In this document: positions 1 through 9,114 of the stretch, piece by piece
How positions within the stretch are numbered: the first letter of the stretch is position 1
How the letters are laid out: each line of letters begins with the position of its first letter
DNA from: CAYVBJ01 sp964449075
GTDB taxonomy: Bacteria > Bacteroidota > Rhodothermia > Balneolales > Balneolaceae
Direction of reading: 5' to 3'
DNA length: 64,000 nucleotides
Assembly (NCBI GenBank): GCA_964449075.1
Contig: CAYVBJ010000005.1
Coordinates: forward strand, 62,001 to 126,000
Notes under the pieces: model-generated
Database searches by the model: none
Seen by the model: only the letters and a program-made list of their open reading frames with translations
Told to the model about the DNA's origin: nothing
Translations under genes and position numbers: made by a program

Positions 1-2
1 CT

Positions 3-941
3 GATTCACTGGAATATCATCAAAAATTCAAACAGGAAAAAGACGCCGGATTTATAATGGTACCCACTTTTCGTCCGGATCGGGGCATGGAAATAGAGAA
101 TGGAGATGGATTCAGGAACTGGGTGCAAAAACTGGAAGAGGTTTCCGGAATATCAATAACCTCATACCGGGATTGTCTGGATGCCTTAAAAAATCGTCAT
201 GACCTGTTTCACGAACTGGGCTGCCGGGCGTCTGATCATGGAATTGAAGAACCCTATGCAGAACCTTTTAGCGATAAGAAACTTGAAAGAATTTTTTCAA
301 ATGGCATGAAAGGTGTAATCGTATCTGAAGAGGAGGTTCGTATTTTTAAGTCTGCATTTCTCTATCACTGCGGATTGATGGATTATGAAAAGGAGTGGGT
401 ATTTCAGCTTCACATTGGTGCTTTAAGGAATAATAACTCTCGTATGATGAAAAAGCTTGGCCGGGATACAGGTTTTGATTCTATGGGAGATTTTGAAATT
501 GCCAGGCCGCTTGCTCAACTTTTAGATCGTTTGGATGTGCAGAATAAACTGCCCCGTGTGATTCTATACAATAACAATTCATCTGACAATGAAGTCATTG
601 TAACCATGGCAGGTAATTTTCAAGACGGAACCATCCCCGGAAAAGTACAGCATGGTCCTCCCTGGTGGCATCTGGATCAAAAGGATGGTATCGAAAAGCA
701 GATTGAATCACTTTCAAATATGGGAATTTTAAGTGAATTTATCGGAATGACAACCGATTCCCGCAGCCTCCTATCTTATCCCAGGCACGATTACTTCAGA
801 CGGATCCTGTGCAACATTCTTGGAGAGGATATGGAAAAAGGGTTAGTGCCGGATGAGATGGATCTGATTGCTGAATTGGTTGAAAATATCTGCTACCAGA
901 ATGCTGACCGCTTTTTTCGATTTAAATCCGGGACTGTCTGA
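3..941 (+). CDS. uxaC: Glucuronate isomerase UxaC, 5' truncated by window edge
   Basis: This is the C-terminal part of uronate (glucuronate/galacturonate) isomerase, an amidohydrolase-superfamily enzyme that converts D-glucuronate to D-fructuronate in the cytoplasm. The reading frame is open from base 3, so the true start lies outside the window; about 312 residues remain of a family that usually has about 470. Family-typical stretches are visible: PTFRPDR just after the first internal Met, the QLHIGALRNNNSRM segment, and the C-terminal LSYPRHDYFRR. It converges on uxuA, which acts two steps later in the same pathway. Family assignment is secure; only the missing N-terminus is unknown. Confidence 0.95.
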   Translation, partial: DSLEYHQKFKQEKDAGFIMVPTFRPDRGMEIENGDGFRNWVQKLEEVSGISITSYRDCLDALKNRHDLFHELGCRASDHGIEEPYAEPFSDKKLERIFSNGMKGVIVSEEEVRIFKSAFLYHCGLMDYEKEWVFQLHIGALRNNNSRMMKKLGRDTGFDSMGDFEIARPLAQLLDRLDVQNKLPRVILYNNNSSDNEVIVTMAGNFQDGTIPGKVQHGPPWWHLDQKDGIEKQIESLSNMGILSEFIGMTTDSRSLLSYPRHDYFRRILCNILGEDMEKGLVPDEMDLIAELVENICYQNADRFFRFKSGTV

Positions 942-1001
942 AGTATAGAAATCAGGGTTTTCAGGTAAAGAAAACATTAATACTTGAATAAGTAAAAGCT
1001 T

Positions 1002-1029
1002 ATAAAATGTCTCAGCTGAGTTATTTTAT
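1002..1029. terminator. Bidirectional terminator-like hairpin between uxaC and uxuA
   Basis: ATAAAAT (1002-1008) pairs with ATTTTAT (1023-1029) around the perfect palindrome CTCAGCTGAG (1011-1020). It sits between two convergent genes and is flanked by A/T-rich sequence on both sides, so it could terminate both transcripts. Assigned by symmetry only. Confidence 0.5.
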
Positions 1030-1044
1030 TGCAGGATTCATAAA

Positions 1045-2229
1045 CTAACTCATTCTTTTTTTTATTCCCGTTTCCAGACCCCTCAACTCAGCCAGTCCTC
1101 TCATTCTTCCGATACAGGAATAGCCCGGGTAACGATTGGTGTGTAAATCCGACAACATATTGTGTCCGTGGTCAGGACGCATAGGCACTTGAAAATCTGG
1201 TCTGCCATTCTTCAGACGATGCTTCATTTCCTTTAAGAGTTCTTCCATGACGCCGGCCATATCCACATCACCGTTTAGATGATCTGCTTCATGAAATGTT
1301 CTTCCGGATTCTATTTTAATATTTCTCAAATGAATAAAATTAATCCGCTGGGCAAGTCGCTTCACCATTCCAATAAGATCATTGAACGGGTTAGCACCAA
1401 ATGATCCTGTGCAAAGTGTCCAGCCGTTGGATATAGAATCTGCAGCTTTAATAATATCGGTTAAATCATTTTCAGTACTTACCACCCTGGGTAAACCAAA
1501 GAGGGAAAACGGGGGATCATCAGGATGGATGGCTAAGCGGAGATTAGCTTTTTCTGCTTCAGGCACAATCTCACGGAGAAAAAATTTCAAGTGATCTTTC
1601 AGATCCGCAGCTGAAATCCCGTTATATGATTTCAGAATTTCCCGAAACTCCTCAAGTGTATAACCATCTTCTGAGCCGGGCAGGCCTGCAAGGATTGTTT
1701 GTGTAAGCAGAGATTTATCATCATTATTCAGGGTTTGAAGATAGGATTCGGCCTTTTTAACCAATTCCTGTGAGAATTCCTGATCAGCGCCCTCCCTGTT
1801 TAATATAAAAAGATCGAAAGCGGCGAAGGCAACTTCATCGAACCGAAGTGCCGTGGATCCATCGGGCATCGGATAATTTATATCCGTCCGTGTCCAATCG
1901 AGTACCGGCATAAAGTTATAGCACAAAACCGGGATTCCACATTCACCCAGATTCCGGATCGAACGTTTATAATGGTCAATCCACTTTATGTAATCATCTG
2001 ATTGACGCTTAATATCTTCATGGACAGGAATACTTTCTGCTACTGACCAACAAAGCCCGGTGTCTTCGATTTGTTTTTTTCTAGCCAGAATTTCCTGTTT
2101 AGTCCAAATTTCGCCAATTTGTAAATGATGTAATGCCGTAACAATTCCAGTGGCACCAGTTTGTTTCACATCCTGAAGAGTGGTTGTGTCATTTGGGCCA
2201 AACCAGCGCCAGGTTTGATTTAAATTCAT
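1045..2229 (-). CDS. uxuA: Mannonate dehydratase UxuA
   Basis: Dehydrates D-mannonate to 2-keto-3-deoxygluconate in hexuronate catabolism. The 394-residue length equals that usual for the family. The metal-site segments known for this family are all visible: His in LRLAIHPDDPP, Cys in CTGSFGAN, His in FIHLRNI and Asp/His in MRPDHGH. The start MNLNQTWRWFGPND carries the conserved family N-terminus, which fixes the ATG. It is transcribed toward uxaC and away from the Tat oxidoreductase gene, so the 279-nt gap upstream probably holds divergent promoters. The mannonate oxidoreductase (uxuB) that would link the two enzymes is not in the window. Confidence 0.96.
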   Translation of the reverse strand: MNLNQTWRWFGPNDTTTLQDVKQTGATGIVTALHHLQIGEIWTKQEILARKKQIEDTGLCWSVAESIPVHEDIKRQSDDYIKWIDHYKRSIRNLGECGIPVLCYNFMPVLDWTRTDINYPMPDGSTALRFDEVAFAAFDLFILNREGADQEFSQELVKKAESYLQTLNNDDKSLLTQTILAGLPGSEDGYTLEEFREILKSYNGISAADLKDHLKFFLREIVPEAEKANLRLAIHPDDPPFSLFGLPRVVSTENDLTDIIKAADSISNGWTLCTGSFGANPFNDLIGMVKRLAQRINFIHLRNIKIESGRTFHEADHLNGDVDMAGVMEELLKEMKHRLKNGRPDFQVPMRPDHGHNMLSDLHTNRYPGYSCIGRMRGLAELRGLETGIKKRMS

Positions 2230-2473
2230 TTTTTTATGAGTGAAACTGCAATTTTTAGTTAAAGTTTGGTAGTCATTTTTATGGTCTATCTGCTGGTATG
2301 ATAGATGAAAGTGATGTAGAGAAAAATTATAATTAAAAAGTTTCCCAATGGCCGGATATTTAAAATATGGATCAGCCGTTTTTTTCTATAATTTTTTCTT
2401 GAATGTCTGTTACAAGAACCAACGATTGATTCGACTTGACCATTTGAAATGAGTTGGCTACATTGCAAAAATT

Positions 2474-2487
2474 CTTTACCGGTAAAG
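2474..2487. promoter_or_regulatory. Perfect 14-bp palindrome, candidate LacI-family operator
   Basis: CTTTACC/GGTAAAG is a perfect inverted repeat with a central CG, the shape of LacI-family operators. It lies 21 bp before the ATG of the Tat oxidoreductase and between that gene and divergent uxuA. A LacI-family regulator is encoded 3 kb downstream in the same cluster. The match is to the general operator type; no second copy was found by eye upstream of the regulator itself. Confidence 0.5.
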
Positions 2488-2508
2488 TATAATAAAAAAA
2501 ATAATACT

Positions 2509-3837
2509 ATGAACTCAATAAACAGACGTGATTTTATTAAAACATCAGCTCTGGGTTTCGGGGGCCTGGCAGCAGGGTTATCAGTAAAAAGTTACGGCAG
2601 AGTTAAAGGTGCCAATGATCGTATCCATGTTGCCTTTATGGGATGCGGACGGCGGGTGGGAGCTTATTATGAAAGTCTCGAAGAAAAGTATAATAGCGAG
2701 TTATTATATATCTGTGATGTAAAGAAAAGTATGAGGGATAAGGCTGCCAATGATCTGAAATCAAAACTCGAATATACTCCACAACTTATTGAAGATATTC
2801 GGATCGCATTTGAAGATGAGAAGCTTGATGCTGTCTTTATTGCAACTCCTGATCACTGGCATGCGCCTGCCGGATGGATGGCAATGGAAGCAGGAAAACA
2901 TGTATATATCGAAAAACCTCTTACTCATAATCCGGCTGAAAATGAGTATCTGAGCCGGTTTCAAGAGAAATATGACCGGGTGTTACAAATGGGAAATCAA
3001 CAGAGGTCTTCAGCTCATACTATCGAAATCATTAATGAAATTCATAACGGAATAATCGGTACACCTTATAAAGCTGTCGCATTTTATAATAATAACAGGG
3101 GAGAGGTGCCGAATCCGGTAGAGCAAGCACCTCCTTCTGATTTGAATTGGGATCTTTTCCAGGGACCGGCACCGAGGGAGTCTTACAGACACAATACGTG
3201 GGATTACAATTGGCACTGGTACGGATGGAAATGGGGAACTGCTGAGACCGGAAATAATGCTACACATGAACTCGATATAGCCCGCTGGGCATTACAGCTG
3301 GATTACCCGGAAAAAGTTCATGTGGAGGCGTTTAAACATCATTATCCTGATGACGGCTGGGAGATGTATGATACGATGTACGCCTCATTTTTTTTTCCGG
3401 GAAATAAGGTGATTAATTGGGATGGCAAAAGCCGGAACAACTTTAATACCTATGATGGCGGCAGGGGAACGGTCATATATGGAACGGAGGGCTCGGTATT
3501 TATTGACAGATCTCTTTATCGATTATACGACCGGAATGGGAATTTGATGCGCGCACAGGCTTCCGGATCCGGAGAAGCTGGAACTGCACTGGGCGGGGGC
3601 GGCAGTATGTCCACCAGCCATGTAATCAATTTCTATGATTCAATACGCGGTAAAGTAAAACCAAACTCTCCAACAGTGGAAGCAGCAAAAAGTACACAGC
3701 TATGCCACCTGGCAAATATAGCTTATCGTGTAAATAAATCGTTTGATGTGGATTCCAAAACCGGCCGAATTCTTGATAGCGATGCAATGAAATTGTGGGG
3801 AAGGGAATATGAATCCGGCTGGGAGCCGAAGATTTAA
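2509..3837 (+). CDS. Tat-exported Gfo/Idh/MocA-family oxidoreductase
   Basis: NAD(P)-dependent sugar or polyol dehydrogenase-like protein of the Gfo/Idh/MocA family, 442 residues. The N-terminus carries a twin-arginine signal (NRRDFIKTSALGFGG), so it is probably exported folded with its cofactor bound. The Rossmann fold begins at IHVAFMGCGRR and the family EKP motif appears in YIEKPLTHN. An upstream in-frame ATG at 2449 would add 20 residues, but it precedes the operator-like palindrome and would bury the Tat motif, so 2509 is chosen. Secreted members in Bacteroidota often sit beside DUF1080 proteins, as here; a role in 3-keto-sugar formation is inference. Confidence 0.88.
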   Translation: MNSINRRDFIKTSALGFGGLAAGLSVKSYGRVKGANDRIHVAFMGCGRRVGAYYESLEEKYNSELLYICDVKKSMRDKAANDLKSKLEYTPQLIEDIRIAFEDEKLDAVFIATPDHWHAPAGWMAMEAGKHVYIEKPLTHNPAENEYLSRFQEKYDRVLQMGNQQRSSAHTIEIINEIHNGIIGTPYKAVAFYNNNRGEVPNPVEQAPPSDLNWDLFQGPAPRESYRHNTWDYNWHWYGWKWGTAETGNNATHELDIARWALQLDYPEKVHVEAFKHHYPDDGWEMYDTMYASFFFPGNKVINWDGKSRNNFNTYDGGRGTVIYGTEGSVFIDRSLYRLYDRNGNLMRAQASGSGEAGTALGGGGSMSTSHVINFYDSIRGKVKPNSPTVEAAKSTQLCHLANIAYRVNKSFDVDSKTGRILDSDAMKLWGREYESGWEPKI

Positions 3838-3999
3838 TGGCGATGTGGACCATGTTAAATGGAGTAGAAAGTAAGAAGTATTTAGTATGGAGTGTTTATT
3901 TTAGAATTACTTTTTTAATTACATTTCCGAATAACCACCTATTCTGAAAGTTGGCTTCAACAACTAATTAATCACTAATTATCAGACATTTATAAACCA

Positions 4000-5418
4000 A
4001 TGGACTATATCAGTAAACTTAACCGGAATAGAAAAGATCTGCGTAAAATCTTATTCACTGTTTGTTTTGTCTTATTATTAATACCGTTTAACTCTATAGC
4101 TCAATCCAGCTGGCAGCCTCTGTTTAACGGTGAGAATCTTGATGGGTGGGTAGTGCTCAACGGGAATGCCGAGTTTAAAGTTGAGAATAACTCGATTATT
4201 GGAATTGCAAAATTAAATACACCCAATACGTTTCTCAGTACGGAAAATGATTACGGTGATTTTATCCTGGAATACGATGTAAAGGTAGATCCGCGATTGA
4301 ATTCTGGTGTTCAAATCAGAAGTATGAGTAAGGATGCGTATCAAAATGGAAGAGTGCACGGTTACCAGGTTGAAATCGATCCGTCGGAAAGAGCATGGAG
4401 TGGAGGTATTTATGATGAGGGCAGGCGTGGATGGCTTTATCCCATTACCAAACATGAAGAGTGTCGCATGGCATTTAAGAATGGATTCTGGAATCATTTT
4501 CGCGTAGAAGCTATTGGCAGCCAGATTAAAACCTGGGTTAATGATGTGCAATGTGCAAATCTTGTTGATGACATGACCCCGGAAGGATTTATTGGTTTAC
4601 AGGTGCATAGTATCGGGAATGAAGAGATTGAAGGAGCAGAAGTTAAATGGAAAAATATAAATATAGCTACCAGTAACCTTGATAATTACCGGAAGAAAGA
4701 TGATCCTGATACCGAAGTGATTAACTGGGTTCCGAATCATCTCAGTGATTCTGAAAAAAAGAAAGGCTGGAGACTCCTTTGGGATGGTAAAACCACCAAT
4801 GGCTGGAGGGGTGCCAATAAAGAGAGTTTTCCGGAGAAGGGCTGGATTATTGAAAATGAAACGCTGACCGTTATTGAAACAACCGGTGAAGAAGCAGCAT
4901 TTGGCGGTGATATTGTGACTGAGGATGAATTTAGCAGCTTTGAATTTGAACTGGATTTTAAAATAACAGAGGGAGCCAATAGTGGAATTAAATACTTTGT
5001 AGCAGAGGGGCTCAATCCCGGAACCGGTTCTGAAATTGGTCCGGAGTTCCAGATACTGGATGATGAAAATCATCCGGATGCCAAAATGGGAGTGAATGGT
5101 AACAGAACTGTCGGATCGCTGTATGACCTGATAACGGCAGAAAACCTTTCTGAGCCGAATCGATCATCCAAACGATTTAAAGGTGTTGGAGAGTGGAATA
5201 AGGCACGTGTTGTGGTTCGAGCCAATCATGTAGAGCATTGGCTGAACAGCGTAAAGGTTGTGGAGTATGAACGCGGGTCGCAACTGTATCGCAATCTAAT
5301 TCAAAAAAGTAAATATGATGTGTTTGAAGATTTTGGTGAGGCTGAATGGGGACATATCCTTTTACAGGATCATGGAAATGAAGTTTCATTTCGAAGTATT
5401 AAAATCAGGGAATTATAA
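4000..5418 (+). CDS. Secreted protein with two DUF1080 (3-keto-disaccharide hydrolase-like) domains
   Basis: A 472-residue exported protein. An N-terminal signal peptide (hydrophobic core near residues 18-33, cleavage near SIAQ-SS) is followed by two copies of the DUF1080 concanavalin-like fold. The first begins at WQPLFNGENLDGW (about residues 38-205) and the second at WRLLWDGKTTNGWRG (about 257-470). Members of this family have been linked to cleavage or lyase action on 3-keto-glycosides. It follows the Tat oxidoreductase by 162 nt on the same strand, which fits a two-step oxidise-then-cleave route outside the cytoplasm; the substrate is unknown. The tandem arrangement suggests duplication within the gene. 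Confidence 0.85.
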   Translation: MDYISKLNRNRKDLRKILFTVCFVLLLIPFNSIAQSSWQPLFNGENLDGWVVLNGNAEFKVENNSIIGIAKLNTPNTFLSTENDYGDFILEYDVKVDPRLNSGVQIRSMSKDAYQNGRVHGYQVEIDPSERAWSGGIYDEGRRGWLYPITKHEECRMAFKNGFWNHFRVEAIGSQIKTWVNDVQCANLVDDMTPEGFIGLQVHSIGNEEIEGAEVKWKNINIATSNLDNYRKKDDPDTEVINWVPNHLSDSEKKKGWRLLWDGKTTNGWRGANKESFPEKGWIIENETLTVIETTGEEAAFGGDIVTEDEFSSFEFELDFKITEGANSGIKYFVAEGLNPGTGSEIGPEFQILDDENHPDAKMGVNGNRTVGSLYDLITAENLSEPNRSSKRFKGVGEWNKARVVVRANHVEHWLNSVKVVEYERGSQLYRNLIQKSKYDVFEDFGEAEWGHILLQDHGNEVSFRSIKIREL

Positions 5419-5528
5419 ATTAACATAAACTGATTTCAGTAAAGTTTTTTTAAAATGGATTTCCCCTGCATTTCAGTTTTTAACAAAAATTCAAATATAA
5501 CATTGTTACTTATGAAGCGACTCTTACA

Positions 5529-6530
5529 ATGAGGAAAAAAAACATACGATTAATTGATATTGCAGAACGCTTAAATCTCACCAAAGTAAGTATTTCAAAA
5601 GCTCTTCGGGATCATCCGGATATTTCTCTTGAAACAAGAAAAAAAGTACAAAAAGTGGCGAAGGAGATGGGATATCGTCCCAATCTTGTCGCCCGTTCAC
5701 TGACATCAAAACAATCTCATACGATTGGCGTGATTATTCCCAAAATAGCACATTATTTTTTCGCACCGGTGGTTGAAGGTATTTATCACGCAGCGGGTGA
5801 AAGCGATTATGAAATTGTTCTCGGAATTTCCCTGGAAGATGAAAAGCTGGAAAAAAAACACCTGGAATCTCTGTTAGATTTGAGAGTTGACGGATTACTG
5901 GTTTCCATAACCGAACAGACGAAAGAACCGGAAAGATTTGAAATTGTCAAAGAGATGGGAATCGAACTGGTTTTCTTTGACAGGGGATTTTCTGATGCAG
6001 GCTACTCCTACATCCGGGTGGAGGATCGTAAAAGTGCAAAAAAGGGTGTGAAGTATCTAATCGATCAGGGTTTTGAAAACATAGCACATCTGTCAGGATA
6101 TCCTTCGCTTGAGATCGCCCGTGAACGACGTTTAGGGTATCAGGATGCCCTTAAAGAAGCTTCCCTTAACATGCCAGGCAAGGCAATTGTAGAGGGCGGA
6201 TTTAGTGAAAAGGATGGCTATGATGGCTTTGCAAGTTTAATTGAGCAGTACGGAAAACCTGAAGCTATTTTTGCTGTAACCTATCCTGTTGGGCTCGGAG
6301 CACTCCGGTATATGAATGACAAGGGTATTGATTCAAAAGATGTAACAATCCTTACTTTTGGTGCCAGCGAATTCAATAAATATCTTGCCCACCCATTTAT
6401 TTGTATTGATCAGCCAACTTACGAATTGGGACGACGGGCTTTTGAACAAATAGTGACTGAAATCAATCAAAAGACCAAAAGACTTCCTGAGATAATTCAG
6501 TTACCTGCTCGAGTGGAAAATAGAAATTAA
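5529..6530 (+). CDS. LacI-family transcriptional regulator
   Basis: Sugar-responsive DNA-binding regulator of 333 residues. The N-terminal LacI helix-turn-helix is clear (IRLIDIAERLNLTKVSISKA, hinge near PNLVARSLTSK), followed by a periplasmic-binding-protein-like effector domain starting TIGVIIPKIAHYFF. It is the last gene of the hexuronate/DUF1080 cluster, 110 nt after the DUF1080 gene on the same strand, and is the obvious candidate to bind the 14-bp palindrome at 2474-2487. The inducer is probably a sugar or uronate intermediate, which is inference from the neighbours. Confidence 0.93.
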   Translation: MRKKNIRLIDIAERLNLTKVSISKALRDHPDISLETRKKVQKVAKEMGYRPNLVARSLTSKQSHTIGVIIPKIAHYFFAPVVEGIYHAAGESDYEIVLGISLEDEKLEKKHLESLLDLRVDGLLVSITEQTKEPERFEIVKEMGIELVFFDRGFSDAGYSYIRVEDRKSAKKGVKYLIDQGFENIAHLSGYPSLEIARERRLGYQDALKEASLNMPGKAIVEGGFSEKDGYDGFASLIEQYGKPEAIFAVTYPVGLGALRYMNDKGIDSKDVTILTFGASEFNKYLAHPFICIDQPTYELGRRAFEQIVTEINQKTKRLPEIIQLPARVENRN

Positions 6531-6673
6531 TAACATTTCGGTGAGTGAAATTTTCCAATTAAAGCAATTGGGCACAACATTTATCAGTAGCTGTTATCGT
6601 TAATATTTAACACCACTCAAAATGCCTTTTTCCTGGCTTCAGTTCCAGTAAATAATAAATATACAAACTGATC

Positions 6674-7615
6674 CTAAAGCACCTTCCAACGCTCCCACCC
6701 AGACCCCTCAAATCCAAAGTCGAAGCCAGACGGATTCAAGATCTCAGCCAAAATTTCAGCAGAATCAGCCAATCTTGGTCCGGGCCGATTGAAATAGTTA
6801 TGACCATCAAGAATATAGACCGAGTTATTTTGTACCGCCGCCAGACTATTCCACCCGGCTTTACTTGTCAACGACTCCATCTCCTTCACAGTTTGATTGA
6901 TTTTGTATCCGCAGGGGACAACCAAAAGAAGATCAGGATCAGCTTTCAGAATATCCCGCCAGTTTATCGACGGTGAATGTGTGCCAGCTTCGGCCAGCAA
7001 ACTCTTTCCGCCTGCTATATCAATCAACTCCGGCATCCAGTTGCCTGCTGTCATCAGCGGATCTATCCATTCAATAGCTGCGACAGATGGTTTCTTTCTG
7101 TTCCGTACTCCCCGCTCTATATTTTCAAATCGTTGATTCATTTGTGTGATCAGCTGCTTTCCTTGCTGAGATGCTCCGAGCGCATTGGCAACTGTACGAA
7201 AAGATTCTTTCACGCCGGTGAGATCAGATGGGGAGACGGAGATGACAGTGGTCTCTTTTCCCAGGTAGTTGTTAATGGCATCTTCTACTTCCGAAAAGGA
7301 AACTGCACAGGCCTCACAGTGATCCTGTGTCAGAATCAGATCAGGTTTAAGCAAACGAAGTTTTTCTTCATCAATGCGGTAGACGGATAAACCTTTCTTC
7401 AGGAGTTCATTCACGGATTGATTTATATCCGCACTGTTTGCTGTTTCCGGTATATTATACTTCGGTTCTGAACAGACAGGCAGTGTTTTAACTGACTTAG
7501 GATAGTCACATTCGTGCGAGCGTCCCACAAGATTATCTTCAAAACCCAAAGCAACCGCAATTTCAGTGAGACCGGGCAACAGTGAAACAATTCGCAAATT
7601 GCAGCCGGTACCCAT
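6674..7615 (-). CDS. BtuF-like cobalamin-binding protein (no signal peptide)
   Basis: A 313-residue protein of the helical-backbone metal/cobalamin receptor family (BtuF/FhuD type). It starts RIVSLLPGLTEIAVALGF, the classic SLLPS-like opening of this family, and contains DLILTQDHCEACAVS and a C-terminal DGHNYFNRPGPRLADSAEIL. No signal peptide or lipobox is visible at the chosen ATG, so it may be cytoplasmic, as in the annotated cobalamin-binding proteins of related bacteria. It follows the DUF6580 membrane protein with a 4-nt gap on the minus strand, so the two are very likely co-transcribed. No ABC permease or ATPase is adjacent. Confidence 0.8.
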   Translation of the reverse strand: MGTGCNLRIVSLLPGLTEIAVALGFEDNLVGRSHECDYPKSVKTLPVCSEPKYNIPETANSADINQSVNELLKKGLSVYRIDEEKLRLLKPDLILTQDHCEACAVSFSEVEDAINNYLGKETTVISVSPSDLTGVKESFRTVANALGASQQGKQLITQMNQRFENIERGVRNRKKPSVAAIEWIDPLMTAGNWMPELIDIAGGKSLLAEAGTHSPSINWRDILKADPDLLLVVPCGYKINQTVKEMESLTSKAGWNSLAAVQNNSVYILDGHNYFNRPGPRLADSAEILAEILNPSGFDFGFEGSGWERWKVL

Positions 7616-7619
7616 CAGA

Positions 7620-8183
7620 TCAGGATTGTGTTCTCACCAAAGCAAGATTTGGAAACCTGTACCTGGCATATTCATATGCACCGAACAGAGCAGAACAGTA
7701 AACCAGGTCACCGGCAATGGTGTTGTGGAAAAATGGAATGGCTGCTGTATACGTTGCGGCAAGTCCGCCAATATTAAGCGGGTAGATGGGATTAGTGAGC
7801 CATACACCAAAATTGGATACGACAAAGAAGATCACCGATGCAGAAAGAGCGCTGCCCAAAACACGCGGCACAGTGACTTTATGTAATACTTTCATTCCAA
7901 GAAGTGCAATCAGGATAATCGACCCGTAAATCCAGATCATGCCCCAGTTGAATAGTGTAAATCCACCGTAAATCGCACTGTAAACAAAGTTATTCAAAAC
8001 GAGATCGCTGATCCACATTGCAAGCAGGGGAATAATTAAGGCCCATTTCTTATCGGTAAAATAGGCAGCGCCAAAAAGGGCAATGGCTCCGAGTGGTGTA
8101 AAATTATAGGGGTGCGGTAAAATACGTGACAGAACAGCGAGGCCAATAAAGCCGGAGACCAGTGCGAAGTGTTTTTTATTCAT
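7620..8183 (-). CDS. DUF6580-family integral membrane protein, putative transporter component
   Basis: A 187-residue membrane protein with about five hydrophobic segments, beginning with RILPHPYNFTPLGAIALFGA, which is characteristic of the DUF6580 family. The family resembles the substrate-binding (S) subunits of ECF vitamin transporters in size and topology, but its function is not established. The tight pairing with the BtuF-like gene just downstream suggests a role around cobalamin or a related cofactor. This is inference; no cobalamin riboswitch is seen upstream. Confidence 0.75.
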   Translation of the reverse strand: MNKKHFALVSGFIGLAVLSRILPHPYNFTPLGAIALFGAAYFTDKKWALIIPLLAMWISDLVLNNFVYSAIYGGFTLFNWGMIWIYGSIILIALLGMKVLHKVTVPRVLGSALSASVIFFVVSNFGVWLTNPIYPLNIGGLAATYTAAIPFFHNTIAGDLVYCSALFGAYEYARYRFPNLALVRTQS

Positions 8184-8279
8184 ATCGAATATTCAGCGTG
8201 TTTGAGTGAATTATACTGAGAAGTTTTGGTAGTGTAATGTAAGAGTGATTTCGTTTGATTACAAAGTTCTAAAATAAAA

Positions 8280-8309
8280 AAAGCCGGACACGAAATCATA
8301 TCCGGCTTT
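8280..8309 (-). terminator. Rho-independent terminator of the YceI gene
   Basis: A perfect 9-bp stem, AAAGCCGGA (8280-8288) with TCCGGCTTT (8301-8309), encloses a 12-nt loop. Read on the minus strand it is followed by a T-rich run. It lies just past the stop of the YceI gene. Confidence 0.9.
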
Positions 8310-8332
8310 CACTAAAAAAAGAAAATTCTTTT

Positions 8333-8956
8333 TTACATTGCCTTGTGAGTTAACTCAAGGTTTAAGTCAATTGAGACTTCGTCACCTACAACCATTGTTG
8401 CAGCCCAGTCACCAACGCCCACACCATAATCGGTTCTGTTGAGTTTGGTTTCAGCTGTGATGCCTGCTACCTGGGTATTTTCCTGCATTGGATGGTCCAT
8501 TACGCCGAGAAGCGTAAATGGCAATGAAAAATCGGTCGTAACATCTTTGATTGTTATTTTACCATCGGCTACAAAAGAGTTATCGCCGGTTTTCCGGATA
8601 CTGTTGCTCTCAAATGAGATGGTTGGCCATTGTTCAGCATTGAAAAAATCTTCTGACTGAAGATGGTTGTCACGTCTTTCATTTTTTGTATCCACACTTG
8701 CTACATCAATATTTACACTGATGCTGCTGTTTTGCAGATCATTGGGATCAAAACGAATATCTGCATCATAGCTGTTAAATGCGCCATTTACGGGTGTAAA
8801 GAAGTGTGTTATTGAGAAATTGATAGCGCTGTGAGAAGTATCAACCTCCCATGCTTTTGAAAGTATATCATCTGCATTGTTTATGGTAAATGCTGAAAAG
8901 AAAGCGAAGACTGTCAGTGATAAGGTTGTTAATGCGAATTTTTTAAGAGAGGTCAT
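8333..8956 (-). CDS. YceI-family periplasmic lipid-binding-type protein
   Basis: A 207-residue exported protein. A signal peptide (hydrophobic core LTTLSLTVFAFFSAF) precedes a YceI lipocalin-like beta-barrel that begins WEVDTSHSAINFSITHFF and contains the typical GKITIKDVT and DYGVG segments. YceI proteins bind isoprenoid-type lipids in the periplasm; a specific role here is unknown. It is a single-gene unit, ended by the strong hairpin at 8280-8309. Confidence 0.93.
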   Translation of the reverse strand: MTSLKKFALTTLSLTVFAFFSAFTINNADDILSKAWEVDTSHSAINFSITHFFTPVNGAFNSYDADIRFDPNDLQNSSISVNIDVASVDTKNERRDNHLQSEDFFNAEQWPTISFESNSIRKTGDNSFVADGKITIKDVTTDFSLPFTLLGVMDHPMQENTQVAGITAETKLNRTDYGVGVGDWAATMVVGDEVSIDLNLELTHKAM

Positions 8957-9114
8957 ATTTAATTTATGTTATAGTTTTATTTAATTTTAATTCACTCTCA
9001 ATATAAGAGCAAAAAATCATAAAAAAGTTCCGCAAAATTTAAATTACTGTTAACAAATTTCTAACATATGACTTCTGTGAAGCGCGGAAGTTGCCAGTGG
9101 ACAGCCTGTTTTAT

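Noticed and set aside
8184..8279. Cobalamin riboswitch upstream of the DUF6580/BtuF-like pair
   Set aside because: The space is too short for a cobalamin riboswitch and the conserved B12-box is absent.
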